This document shows, piece by piece, positions 35,560-46,829 of a stretch of DNA of 64,000 nucleotides. This DNA is from Hydra vulgaris. Its lineage: Eukaryota > Cnidaria > Hydrozoa > Anthoathecata > Hydridae. Position 1 is the stretch's first letter. Every line of letters starts with the position of its first letter. The stretch is taken from assembly GCF_038396675.1 (NCBI RefSeq), contig NC_088927.1, positions 40,032,501-40,096,500 on the forward strand. Direction: 5' to 3'. A program made the translations under genes and the position numbers. Below the pieces are notes generated by a model. It did no database searches, had not been told where the DNA came from, and saw only the letters and a program-made list of their open reading frames with translations.

Positions 35560-35936
35560 TCACGATCATAGCACAATCGCCTAAGTCACTTTTTCTTGTT
35601 TTGAGAAAACTAAAAAAAACTAATAACTTCGGTATTTTTTTCTTTCTAATTTTTTATTGGTATTTCTTAAATTCTTACTTTCATCCAATATTCCTCTGAC
35701 TTCTGAATCACTGTAGAAAAGCGGCGTGGTATGAGTAGTCATGTTGAAGAAAACAAGTCGCCTAAGTCAAAATGCGGATTTAGGCAGAAATGAAAAAATT
35801 AAAAATAAACTGCTTTCTGATTGGTTTAAGACATAGGCGATTTGCCACATAATAGATATCATAATACACTGTATAAGCTATATATTTCAACTCTTAACTC
35901 AAAACTCCCCAAAAAAGACTTGGGCTATGATCGTGA
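35560..35936. mobile_element. 377-bp MITE with 17-bp TIR
   Basis: tcacgatcatagcacaa (35560-35576) is mirrored by ttgggctatgatcgtga (35920-35936), one mismatch. gcctaagtc near 35579 and 35760 recurs inside. It directly abuts the R1 palindrome. Non-coding. Confidence 0.65.
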
Positions 35937-35939
35937 TGA

Positions 35940-36655
35940 TATTATATTCGTCTTGAAATAAAATACCGAAAACGAATATTTTAACTAAAATTCTAATGAT
36001 AATTAGATAATAATTATTAATTATTATTAATAATTATTAAGTGCTTTTTTTTCAAAACTTTATTCTCAAAACTGTCGCATAACTTTTTTTTATATAAACA
36101 GTATTCATTATTATAAAGCACTATAAATAGATAATTTACAGTTGTTTTCAAAAAAATCAAAATTTCTGTTGTCATACCACTAACGTATAATTTGAAAACA
36201 TTAAAATGAACTATCTATTTTTTCAATGTTTTGATTTCCAGAAAATGTTATTTTTTCATTATTTAAAAATCAATTCTTAAACTCGAAATAGTACAAACTT
36301 TTAGCAGCATAACTATATAGGGTAATTACGCCAATAACTGGGCACACTTTTACAAGAAACGCCCGTTACAGAAAAATACTCAAGTATATGTTATACATCA
36401 TATATCAATTTTTAGAGAATTAAAAGCTCTGCCATTTTAAGTAAAAATATTTGTGATTATAATAACACAAAAATATATAACGCAGACAATTAAGGTAAAC
36501 AATTTTACCGAATATTGGTCATCTTAACAATTTATTTGCCGTTGGCCAGAAATTAGGAAACACATTGAACAGATGAATAGTGTAAATTGATTTATTATCA
36601 TAAAACTAAAAATAAATAAAACCAACAAAAAATTTTTTTTTTTTTTTATATAAAC
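35940..36655. other. AT-rich intronic DNA
   Basis: Mostly A/T; ggtaattacgccaataactg (36320) and a partly mirrored ttaccgaatattggtcatct (36505) may be remnants of an element. No gene. Confidence 0.35.
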
Positions 36656-36659
36656 TTAG

Positions 36660-36728
36660 TATTCATTATTATTATTGCTCATTATTATTCATAATATGAA
36701 TAATAATGAGCAATAATAATAATGAATA
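36660..36728. repeat. Perfect palindrome, 33-bp arms, 3-nt loop
   Basis: tattcattattattattgct and 13 more bases (36660-36692) are exactly mirrored at 36696-36728 around aat. Confidence 0.85.
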
Positions 36729-36730
36729 AT

Positions 36731-37720
36731 AAGCAGTCATTATAATTCATATAAACAGCACCATAAAATAGCTATAAGCCTGTCGTTATAATTCATATAA
36801 ACAGCACCATAAAATAGTTATAAGCCTGTCATAATTCATATAAACAGCACCATAAAATAGTTATAAGCCTGTCATAATTCATATAAACAGCACCATAAAA
36901 TAGTTATAAGCCTGTCATTATAATTCATATAAACAGCACCATAAAATAGTTATAAGCCTGTCATAATTCATATAAACAGCACCATAAAATAGTTATAAGC
37001 CTGTCATTATAATTCATATAAACAGCACCATAAAATAGTTATAAGCCTGTCGTTATAATTCATATAAACAGCACCATAAAATAGTTATAAGCCTGTCATA
37101 ATTCATATAAACAACACCATAAAATAGTTATAAGCCTGTCATTATAATTCATATAAACAGCACCATAAAATAGTTATAAGCCTGTCGTTATAATTCATAT
37201 AAACAGCACCATAAAATAGTTATAAGCCTGTCATAATTCATATAAACAGCACCATAAAATAGTTATAAGCCTGTCATTATAATTCATATAAACAGCACCA
37301 TAAAATAGTTATAAGCCTGTCGTTATAATTCATATAAACAGCACCATAAAATAGTTATAAGCCTGTCGTTATAATTCATATAAACAGCACCATAAAATAG
37401 TTATAAGCCTGTCGTTATAATTCATATAAACAGCACCATAAAATAGTTATAAGCCTGTCATAATTCATATAAACAGCACCATAAAATAGTTATAAGCCTG
37501 TCATTATAATTCATATAAACAGCACCATAAAATAGTTATAAGCCTGTCATTATAATTCATATAAACAGCACCATAAAATAGTTATAAGCCTGTCGTTATA
37601 ATTCATATAAACAGCACCATAAAATAGTTATAAGCCTGTCATAATTCATATAAACAGCACCATAAAATTGTTATAAGCCTGTCATTATAATTCATATAAA
37701 CAGCGCTACAAAATAATTAC
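36731..37720 (+). repeat. Minisatellite, about 22 units of 46 or 43 bp with higher-order pattern
   Basis: The unit is aagcctgtc[RTT or -]ataattcatataaacagcac followed by cataaaatagttat. Three variants occur: A (gtcatta), G (gtcgtta) and S (gtcata, 3 bp shorter). The order is roughly A G S S A S A G S A G S A G G G S A A G S A, so an S-A-G trimer is iterated. The array ends about 80 bp before the exon 3 acceptor. No spacer diversity, so not CRISPR. Confidence 0.9.
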
Positions 37721-37802
37721 AAACAGTCATAATAAAAAAAGTGCGCAACACTGATACTCACGCAGTGAACAAAGTTTACTTAAGGATATATATTTGTTTT
37801 AG

Positions 37803-38188
37803 ATGCTGAGCCGAGAGAACTCTTTAGTCGTGATAGAAAAACTGAAGTAAGCAACGACGAATGGATTGCAATGAATTTCAATGTTTTGTTAGCAAATAAA
37901 AATAAGCCAAAAGTTTCAAACCCTGATGAAGAAGACTGGGACTCAGAGATAGAAAATAATAAAAATTATAATAGTGTTATTAACGTGTGCAGCATGCGTG
38001 AAGCAGTAAACTCGAATATAATCGATGATTTTCAAAATAGTGTAAATCGTTATCCTCCCGCTTGCCAGGCTTATACGTCAGTTGCCTCATATGACTCTTT
38101 TGTTTACAAAAAATGCGAACAATTAAAAGTTGTATCTAAGAACTTTAAAAGTTTTGAGGTAATTGAGGGTCAATTTGATGACTGCTGA
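37803..38188 (+). CDS. LRR protein, exon 3 of 3 (C-terminus)
   Basis: It follows tatatttgttttag. Two bases complete Asn, then AEPRELFSRDRKTEVSNDEW (from 37805) and a further 107 residues to FEVIEGQFDDC and TGA at 38186-38188. The segment is acidic (NPDEEDWDSEIENN) and Ser/Asn-rich, with no known domain. Composition and phase match exon 2, which is why I join them. The assembled protein is 671 residues: N-terminal LRR solenoid (about 30-470), charged linker (476-543) and acidic tail (544-671). That exons 2 and 3 belong to the LRR gene and not to a second, nested gene is inferred from phase compatibility and strand, not shown by transcripts. Confidence 0.7.
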
Positions 38189-38424
38189 TTTTTTTGTGTG
38201 TTTTGTTGTATTTAGTGTTATATTTAAAACGTGAAACATTAAAATCTGATTACGTCGTTCAGAAAAAGATGCTCAATCACATTTGGATTTTTAGAATCTC
38301 TATATTGCATATGATGTCTAAATTATATTTGATGAAAATTGTTTCTTAATGCTTAAATATTTATTATTATATTTATAAATTAGTATCTGTTAATAACTTG
38401 TTATAAAAAAAGTACCGTTGATAA

Positions 38425-38430
38425 AATAAA
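38425..38430 (+). terminator. Candidate poly(A) signal AATAAA of the LRR gene
   Basis: First AATAAA after the stop codon, 237 nt downstream of TGA. In AT-rich DNA this is weak evidence. Confidence 0.35.
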
Positions 38431-38639
38431 CGCTAATTGAAAACACTATGGCTGAAAAAATGTTTGATTGGTGTGAATTTCTTCTATAACGCAGAACAGT
38501 TAAGCTTTTAACAAAAATTAGCGCGAATACCGTCGAAATTTTCCCGACACTTCACAGAAAGCTATTTACAGAATGCATAAAGCGTTCCGCGTCCACTGAG
38601 ACAAAAAATGCCTAAATCTTAAACAAAAAATTCAATAAA

Positions 38640-38900
38640 ATGTCACAAACAGTAGTGTAGACATGATATTTTGATGTTTCAAATTTTTTTTTTTTAATGT
38701 TTTTGTTCTTTTCTTAAATATTCAATAAATTTATACAATAAGATAGTTAAGATAAAAATCGTTATAGAATAAAAAAGTATAACAAAATATACAGGTATAA
38801 AAATAAAAACAAAAAAAAGAACGCGGAGACTCGCAGAAGACCTTCAGGTCTTATCATCGAGAACCGCTCGTGAATATTAAATTATCAGTAAATTAAGTAC
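38640..38900 (-). mobile_element. LINE family B 3' end (-)
   Basis: On the minus strand: gagcggttctcgatgataag then acctgaaggtcttctgcgag, the conserved 3' hairpin of LINE B (also at 48815, 53140, 56530 and 56725). Its coding part lies at 41130-41405, separated by a hAT relic. Confidence 0.7.
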
Positions 38901-39089
38901 ATTAAATTAACATGAAATATAAAATAAAAACACAAAACAATGTCGTAGTAATAATTAGCGAGAACATAAATTTCGTAAGAATATGTAAATAAAATTGGTA
39001 TGAAGAAATTCTTGATACTTTAATATATAAATCCAAAAATATTTTAAAAAGTACTGTTTTCAAAAACACGTAAGGTGTGGATCAGATAT

Positions 39090-40900
39090 ACTATTATATA
39101 TTACCTTACAGAGACGTTTTTATACTTTTGGCGCCCTGTGGCACTGTTTTTTCTAAGCGCCCTTTTTTACAAATAACAGAATACTTTGATATGGGGTGAT
39201 TATTAAAAAAACAACGTTTTCAATACAAATATAGTGATACTCACTTAACATTAAAAATATATATATAATTTTTTACGTGAATTTTGTTTTGCAAATGCAT
39301 TTATAATGCCGTTATAGTTCACATCAATGGTATGTGGAGATTCAATAGATAGAATTGCTAACTTAATAAAACATTCACTTAGTCATTCCCGACCTCAAAT
39401 AAGACTTGACCCTCTTTAATGCTAAAAATGTTCTCTCGGCTTAACAGTTGGACGTTGGGCAGCATATATCCTTAAAGATATATCTACCTATAGTAGATAT
39501 AGCATTAAGGATAATTATATATAAGGATAGTTATAGTTCTTGAAGTTTATCAGTTCTGATCAATTTACAAATATCTATTATAGTTTTAAGTCTTATATTT
39601 TCAGTTAAATTCATTAAATAACTTCTGAATTGTATACACTCGTTAGCAAATGAAGTTGAAAGTTCATTTTTTATACATATTTTAAAGTATTTCTCCTTTT
39701 TCTAAACTTCTGATGGTGATAGTTTTATTATTTGAAACAATAATTCAAATTTTTTATTGGCTTCATCATAGCATAATTTCTTTCTAGTTCAGAATGAAGT
39801 TTATTAATAATAGCATAATATGTGTTAATCCTTAAAGAGTTTTGAATTTCAAAATTTATTTCTCCTTCTCTTTTTTCATCTGCAGTTAATTTTCTTTTTC
39901 TTTAGCGTATTTTTCGATATGTTTTGTGTCCCGATTTATTAATTGCTCTCTCTCTTATACATATCAAACATACTACTCATATCTAATACATATCAAATTA
40001 ACAATTTGTATAAACTTGCAACTATTTCTAAATCAATCTTAACTGGCTGTAATTGTTTACTATTTTTGTTGAATCTTTCTAGTATTTCACCTCATAATGT
40101 GGCCATTAAAATTGTTTCAAGATTATTTCCATTAGCTTCTAAACTTGGGATTGACTTTTATGATTTATCATCTTTGATATATGACAGTGCATTAATTAGT
40201 TCATTTCAATTTTTGTTTAAATTAATTTTTGCATCAGATCTGGCTGACCACCTGGTATCTTATAGTTCTTAAGTGATATATTTTCTGTTTTTTTTTTTTT
40301 TTATTAAACTGTTTTGAAGTACTTCTCATCTACATGTAAAAGCACTGAAAAAGTTTAGATATTTTGAAGCAAAATAACAAATTCTAAAATTTCTACAACA
40401 GTCCACAGCGCATCCACCATCAAAATTTACAGAGTGTGCCAAGCATTGTACAAATGTTGCTAAAGGATTAACTACTTTAATTCGAGCTATAAGTCCTGTA
40501 TACTTACCAGACATGTTAGACACATTGTAATCGTAACGACAACTATTGTTTATATTGAATCCATGCAATTCTGAAATTAAAAATATAGCATCTGCTAATT
40601 ATTCAAATTTATGATCTCAATTGAGTAAAAACCCTAAAAATCTTTCTACCGGACACCCATTCTTTTGAACATAATAATATAAGAAGTAGAATCAATACTG
40701 ATGGAAAAATACTTAGTTTTCTTCATTTATTGCACCATTTGTTGTATAAAACCATCTTTCATTATACCTATGAGCTGCTCATATATATTAAAATAAAGGC
40801 TCGATCCTCTAAAAAAGGGTCAAACTGAGCAACGTGTCATTTTTTTACCAAATCAACGTTTTCGCACGAATAATTTACGCATAGTTATGTATAATTTGAA
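39090..40900 (-). pseudogene. hAT transposase relic (ZMYM1-like)
   Basis: Minus frame 40326-40568 encodes HGFNINNSCRYDYNVSNMSG and KYTGLIARIK, then PLATFVQCLAHSVNF: the second catalytic region (DxxSNM) and the C-x2-H motif of hAT transposases. Downstream come LRINTYYAIINKLHSELERN (about 39800-39850) and a C-terminal dimerisation block AERTFLALKRVKSYLRS (about 39390-39440) that is diagnostic for hAT. Many stops. It sits inside the 3' UTR of a minus-strand LINE B, so it inserted after that LINE. Terminal repeats not delimited. Confidence 0.75.
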
Positions 40901-41129
40901 AATGGACTTTGATTGCTTTTGAAAGATACTTTTTCTGCCAACCATACACATTTATAATTTTTATAAAGATGAATTTCCAGTGGTAATATTTTCGTTTAAA
41001 AAAAATATTCCCATGTATAGGGAACATATTTTTTTTACCTACATGTAGGCAGAAAAGCAAACAATTCTAAATTTTGCCGCAAAAAACTTGGATATATATA
41101 GTAGATCTATCAGTCGATCTATGATATAG

Positions 41130-41405
41130 ACATGATAATAATATAAAAAATTTTTGTAAAAATAATATAAAATCTCTCTGCTTATGTTATAAGCTTCATA
41201 TTCATTTTCAGAAGAATTTAGAAATATAAAAATATGTCTTCAAAAGATAAAATAATTTCTTTTAGTTTTTTCTTGAATAAAAGATAATTCCATTTTTGGG
41301 GAAAATCAAAATTTTTCAAAACTATTTTGTTCCAAAGAAAAGCTCCTCGAAATGAAATACTTGACTTTCCAAAATTAGTTAGAGAAAAAGGTTGCCGAAT
41401 TACAT
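41130..41405 (-). pseudogene. LINE family B, C-terminal coding fragment (-)
   Basis: Minus strand reads IRQPFSLTNFGKSSISFRGA, FLWNKIVLKNFDF and a KKKLKEIILSF ending, collinear with 48525-48700 of the + copy (IRQPFSQTNFGKFFISFRGP there). It is cut at 41404 by the 4.29-kb TIR element and continues at 45697. Confidence 0.8.
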
Positions 41406-41474
41406 CCCAGTCGGCAAATTTAGTTGTAAATGCGCATTAGAAACTCGTTTAAATACGTATCGATGTGGTATGTA

Positions 41475-41830
41475 TGTTAGCCATTTTATCGTGTCGAATA
41501 CGCATTAGAAATACGCATTAGATGCGTATAAAGACAGGTATACAATACGACGCCTACTGAGTATCAAACTCGCATTTAAAACTCTTGTAAACACGTATAA
41601 AACACGATAACCAGAGAATACTCAATACGATATTTTCCTGGTATTACATGCGCATTTAAAACTTTCCAGAATACGCATTATTTACGAATATTTGTTAGCC
41701 ATTTTATCGTGTCAAACGCGCATTAAAAATAGACATCAGATGCGTATAAAGACAGGTATACAATACGACGCCTACTGAGTATCAAACTCGCATTTAAACA
41801 CGTATAAAACACGATAACCAGAGAATATTC
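41475..41830 (+). repeat. Subterminal ~219-bp tandem repeat, 1.6 units
   Basis: gttagccattttatcgtgtc (41476 and 41694) starts each unit; gatgcgtataaagacaggta and cgtataaaacacgataacca recur with the same spacing. The second unit has a 14-bp deletion. Confidence 0.8.
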
Positions 41831-42897
41831 AAAACAATTTTATTAACTAATATGAAATCATAACATAATGATAATGACTAGCAGTAAGCAACCCGTAATA
41901 CGGGTTATGAGTTATTAAATCGTTAATAACAATAAAAACACATTAATAACTTGATATATTATCTAAAAAATTAAATACAAATTTATCTGTAAATATTTTA
42001 ACTTTGACTCCCTATCAGCAACATCATTGCTTATAGTTAAAGACGAAGACCGCAATTAACATCAGTTGAGTTCTTTTTAAAATCTGTCACAACACAGGTA
42101 CCAGAAACGGAAAGTCAAGTAAAGCCTGCAAATACCTAAAAAATAAAATTAAAAAAAAAATTTTAATTACAAAAGTACTATTTGCATTTTATTGTTAGTA
42201 GAATTAGGATAATAATAACAAAAAATATATATTCCGTGACTACAGAATAATTAAAAAAGATTATAAAAAGGCTAGGCAACACAATGTAGTAACACTGGCA
42301 AATAACACCACAACTTAATAAAATATTTTATTAACTTAAATACTTGGACTGAAAAGATTTTATTAATTACAATATTTGAACAATCGTGAGACAATTATAG
42401 TTAAACAATTTAAACAATTATACCATAAAATAGCAAGCAAATCGTAAAATATTTCTTAGAAATTATCTATTTTTTTCATTTGACTACTATTTTCAAATTG
42501 CCTATAAGCATTTACATTAATAACTTCGTTGAGCCTAATACTATCTATTTCAATTTAACTATTATCATTAAACATATTACCAGTAATCTTACTATTGCTG
42601 CAACTGAATAAATGAACGTAAAAGAATCTTACAAATTGTGATCTTTTCTAATTAAAGACTTTACTTAAACTTAAGATTTATTGAAATCCATATCTTTTTA
42701 TATGTTTACATACATTAGTCGTTTATCAAAAATATTAAACAACATTTATTTACATCAATTATTTTTAATTAAAAAAGAATCTAGACTACAATGCACAAAA
42801 TTATTTTTACCTTAATGCACAAAAATAATAAATGCACAATCTTGTATAAAAAAATGAAGCAATGTCAATCAGTATATTTTACTCTAAATTAATTATT

Positions 42898-42900
<3 letters not shown>
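41831..42900. other. Interior of the 4.29-kb element
   Basis: AT-rich. A minus-strand acceptor-like tttttaggtatttgcag near 42125-42141 precedes a short frame with VSGTCVVTDFKKN, possibly a relic exon, too short to assign. Confidence 0.35.

Positions 42901-42901
<1 letters not shown>

Positions 42902-42990
<89 letters not shown>
42902..42990. repeat. (TA)n microsatellite
   Basis: Pure ta tract ending exactly at the left end of the MITE. Confidence 0.95.
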
Positions 42991-42994
<4 letters not shown>

Positions 42995-43320
42995 GAACAT
43001 GGGGTAAAATGACAAATGGGGCAAGATGACGACCTACAGTTATCTCTTAAGCAAAACTAAATATAACAGTTGACTTTAGCTGAAAGGGAAGAAGATTAAT
43101 TTTACTAGATTTATCAATGGTTTCTTTTTAAATATTATTTTTGTGACGAAAGCTAAGTATTAAAAAAGTTTTTCCGACATTGAGAAAAAATTTTTTTATC
43201 CTTGTTTGACTTGATTTATTACATCGCTACATCACCAGCTAAAGGTAAGTTTTAATTTTTGGGACAGACTAAGATACAGGCGTTTTTCGAAACAGTTGTC
43301 ATCTTGCCCCATGTTCCCCT
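42991..43320. mobile_element. 330-bp MITE with 23-bp TIR, TA-flanked
   Basis: aggggaacatggggtaaaat+gac (42991-43013) is mirrored by gtcatcttgccccatgttcc+cct (43298-43320), two mismatches. The flanks are tatata on both sides, consistent with a TA duplication. The inner repeat ggggcaagatgac (about 43019) copies the TIR. It is nested in the 4.29-kb element. Confidence 0.8.
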
Positions 43321-44535
43321 ATATATCTATTCACATACCTTTAAAAAGTGGTATTACACTTTACACAATGAAATATGGAAAAACATCATCATTTTTTCAA
43401 CTACTTTCAAAAGGAATTTATTTATTTTTTCTAGTCTGTTATTTTTTCTAAGAAAGAATATTTATATAGATACAGAGAAATATAAAATATACTGAAAGAT
43501 TGGCAGATTTATGTTTATAAACTTTTGTGTCAACAAATTACAGTCAGTTTTCCATGTTAAATACATAAAATATATATCTAATATAACATAAACCAAATCT
43601 CAAATAAATCCAATATAAAATAAAATAAAATAGTAAACTTACTCAAATCAGGATCAGTTATACCGTGTGAAGTAACTAAACAACACTTCAGTTCTTTTCA
43701 ATTGCTCTAAAAAATAACTTTCAGCTCTTTCCAATTGCACTAAAAAGAAAAAAAAAACTTACTTAGATAAGTTGCCAAGTTCTTAAGAAAACAAATAAGT
43801 AAAAAAACAAAGAACAAACAAACATTTATTTGTTAAAACTACTATATTTAAACAAATTAAATTTAAAAAAGTGTAACACCAATTCTCCTTAAAGGCTAAA
43901 AAAAAAAATTTTCAGCTCAAATTTGCTTGCATACCTTGCTTGTAAAACCATGTGAATAAGAAACACATTTAGAAAAGCCTAGAAACTACTTAAAGATGAC
44001 ATATGCAAAATTGAAGTTTGAACGTTGACTGGACTAATTATTAGCAGATGTTTTTAAAAAATTCATAAAGATTTACATATATTTGTTCTCTTATATCGCA
44101 TAAATCCATCATATGATAAATCTGAAATGAAAAAATGTAATGGATAAGTAAATATAAAGAAAAACATCATATATGAATCGCAAATCAAAATATCAGATAG
44201 AGATAAGATGTCATGATAAGAGAGTAGTAGTTGTTAAATATTGTTATTTCATGTTAGCTTTTAGAAAACAATTCATGTTGGTACGTCATGGTTCTAAAAA
44301 TTCAAATTAAGATATAAACAAAATATATATATGGCAAAATGATTTTTCTTGAGTGGCTTTTAGTGAATGATTAAAAGCAGTGACTTTCAATAATAAAACC
44401 ACTTATAATTTTTAACAATAGACACCAACATAAAGGTAAGCCAAATGTAACAACATTAGTAACATAAATAACAACTTTATGCAAAATCTTGCTCAACACG
44501 TTTGCCAAGTCACACACTTTGAAAACATGATCCAT
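43321..44535. other. Interior of the 4.29-kb element
   Basis: AT-rich, no gene. tttcagctctttccaattgc and ttcagttcttttcaattgct (43690-43740) form a short tandem duplication. Confidence 0.35.
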
Positions 44536-44730
44536 AAATATTATAAGAAGTGTTTATATATGTTATATAAACTTAAATAAATATATTGTGTTTTATAGTT
44601 AGTATATATGTTTATATTATGTTGTTTCCATGTCATGGAAACAACATAATATAAACATATATACTAACTATAAAACACAATATATTTATTTAAATTTATA
44701 TAACATATATAAACACTTCTTATAATATTT
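44536..44730. repeat. 195-bp near-perfect palindrome
   Basis: Centred on gtttccatgtcatggaaac (44624-44642). The arms of about 97 bp include ttataagaagtgtttatata and its mirror with only a few mismatches. Confidence 0.85.
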
Positions 44731-45696
44731 ATATACACAATAGATACATTTTACACTATTTTAAAAATACATTTAGAAAACAATTATATAACACATATTA
44801 CCACATACATATATTTATCAAAAACATTTTAATTTTGAACATAATATAAACATATATGCAAACTATAAACATATATAAATTGAATTGAGTGAACAAATAA
44901 TTTAAAAATATCATGAAAAAATCTAAAAATTCATATTAAGAGATTAAAAGATTCATATTAATTTATATATAAAGACATATATCTCGTAATAAAATATCAA
45001 ATTATAATCATATTTAATTTAAATCAAATACTTATTGAATAAAGAACAAAAAAACAGATAAAAGAACTGCAATCCTAATAACAAAATATAACGTTTAGCA
45101 ACAATTAAAATGTCAGTGTTGGCTCAAAATTTTAACTTATTTTTCTAACTTTTCTAAAACAGAACAAAAAAAGGTAATAGCATAACAGAAATAATAATAA
45201 TAAAATAATAATCAACAGAATAAAATAAGCAAGGTATGAAATGATAGGATTTAACGTATATTTGAATTATATTAATTTAGGACTTCATTAAACTAAATTA
45301 ACAAATTTAAAAGTAGTAATAAATATTTTTATGATAAAGTTTTAGTAACTCTTTTAGTGCAATAAAGTACTGTAACTGTACTGGAGATAATTTACTAAAT
45401 TTCTCAAGAGAAACCTTTTTAATTTAAATTTTGTTTTCGCAATTTCAGTTTAAGCATGCGCTTTAAAAGCAAAGATTTTCGTTTTTCCATTTTTTGTTAA
45501 TATTTGATCAAAATCAGGTTCGATATCATATCCGATTTCGATCAAATATTATAAATACGTATTTTTGATAAATAAGTGGTATTGAACTCGAATTCGAAAC
45601 TTAAAACTAAATGCGTATTTTTCTGGTATCAATGGCGGTATGTTATACGCGATCAATACTCCAAGTATTTACAATACTAGATATGCCGACTGGGAT

Positions 45697-46790
45697 TATC
45701 ATTTCTTAAGTTATATTTTATTTTTATCATTTAAGGTATATAGATTATGAAAAGAAATGCGTTGTTTTTACATTTGTACATAAAAAAAACGTATGTTAAA
45801 AATATTCAGCTAATAAATATTACGATTTTTCATTTAAAATAATAATGATTTGTCATGAGCAAATCGATCTTTTTGATTGATAAGACGAGCAACATGCTTC
45901 TGCTGACGATAAAGAGGTAGCAGTTTAGATTTATTGTTATTACCCCAAGCAATACTTGTATAATTTATATGGCAATGGATTAAAAAAATATACAATTTTT
46001 CAATATTGATTTCTAAAAAGTTAGTAGTTAGTTCTCTTTTTATTTATATTTTGTCAATAAAAAATAAGGGCATGACAGGAGGCAGTAGCTTTTGTTTTTA
46101 AGTTTGATGAAAAAGTATATATTTAGTTTTCTCGACATTTAGTGACAGCTTATTCGTTTTAAACCAGTCAGAAACTTTTGTTAATTCAATGTTCATATTT
46201 TGGAATAATGTTGTTATGTTGTTATAAGATAAAAAGAGATTAATATCATCGGCAAACATGACCGTCATTAAATTTGAGGATTTTTGATGAACGTTAGGGA
46301 GAGAATTAATGAAATTTAGGGACATCATTAATGTAAATTAGAAAGGGAAGAGGTCTTAGTATAGAACCTTGAGTGACCCCACAGTTATATCTAATAAATT
46401 GGAAGAGACAATTGTATTACTGTAAACAAACTGTTTACAGTTGCTTAATAACTTTTAAGTACCATTAAAATATTGTTTTTAATTCCATAATACTCTATTT
46501 TTTTTAATAGGATTTTGTGGTCAATGGTTTCAAAGGCTTTTGATAAATCGATGAACACACCTAACGTATATTTAGATTTTTCAAAAGATTCAGCAATATT
46601 GCAGGTAATTTGAAGTATAGTGTGTTCGGTTGAATTACTTTTTTTAAATCGTATTGATCTTGATACAGTATATTATTTGAAAATTAATGGTTGAAAATTA
46701 TATTATATAAAATTTTAGAAAAAACAGGCGAAATTGAGATTAGGCGATAACTTGAAACATTGGTTGCATCACCCCCTTTAAATATGAAAT
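45697..46790 (-). pseudogene. LINE family B, RT core (-), continuation of 41130-41405
   Basis: Minus strand from the right: FKGGDATNVSSYRLISISPV (about 46720-46775), a GVTQGSILRPLPFLIYINDV block (46320-46375), NLMTVMFADDINLFLS (46215-46262), WFKTNKLSLNVEKTKYILFH (46100-46165) and LYRQQKHVARLINQKDRFAH (about 45860-45925). It stops at 45697, where the TIR element begins, and resumes at 41404. The 5' end is truncated near 46790 and faces a + copy. Stops and shifts throughout. Confidence 0.8.
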
Positions 46791-46829
46791 AATAAATGAA
46801 TATAAAATTATATATAAAAATTACGCTAA

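Larger units (their letters stand above)
25825..37802 (+). other. Intron 2 of the LRR gene (phase 1)
   Basis: Donor GTAATA at 25825 and acceptor tttgttttag ending 37802. The split codon is a|at (Asn). The intron contains LINEs A and C, a pogo relic, a MITE and a large minisatellite. Confidence 0.7.
41404..45696. mobile_element. 4.29-kb TIR element, non-coding, inserted in LINE B
   Basis: atcccagtcggca (41404-41416) is exactly mirrored by tgccgactgggat (45684-45696). Removing the element with one copy of at restores gaattac-at-tatcattt, against gaattaaattatcattt expected from LINE B, so the borders and a 2-bp AT duplication are well supported. Both ends are rich in acgtat/gcgcatt words. No transposase frame was found. 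It contains a tandem duplication (41475-41830), a nested MITE (42991-43320), a 195-bp palindrome (44536-44730) and an inverted repeat aatatttgatc...gatcaaatatt at 45500-45552. Confidence 0.7.

Noticed and set aside
36731..37720. CRISPR-like array
   Set aside because: Units follow each other without variable spacers and differ only by a 3-bp indel and one base; it is a eukaryotic minisatellite.
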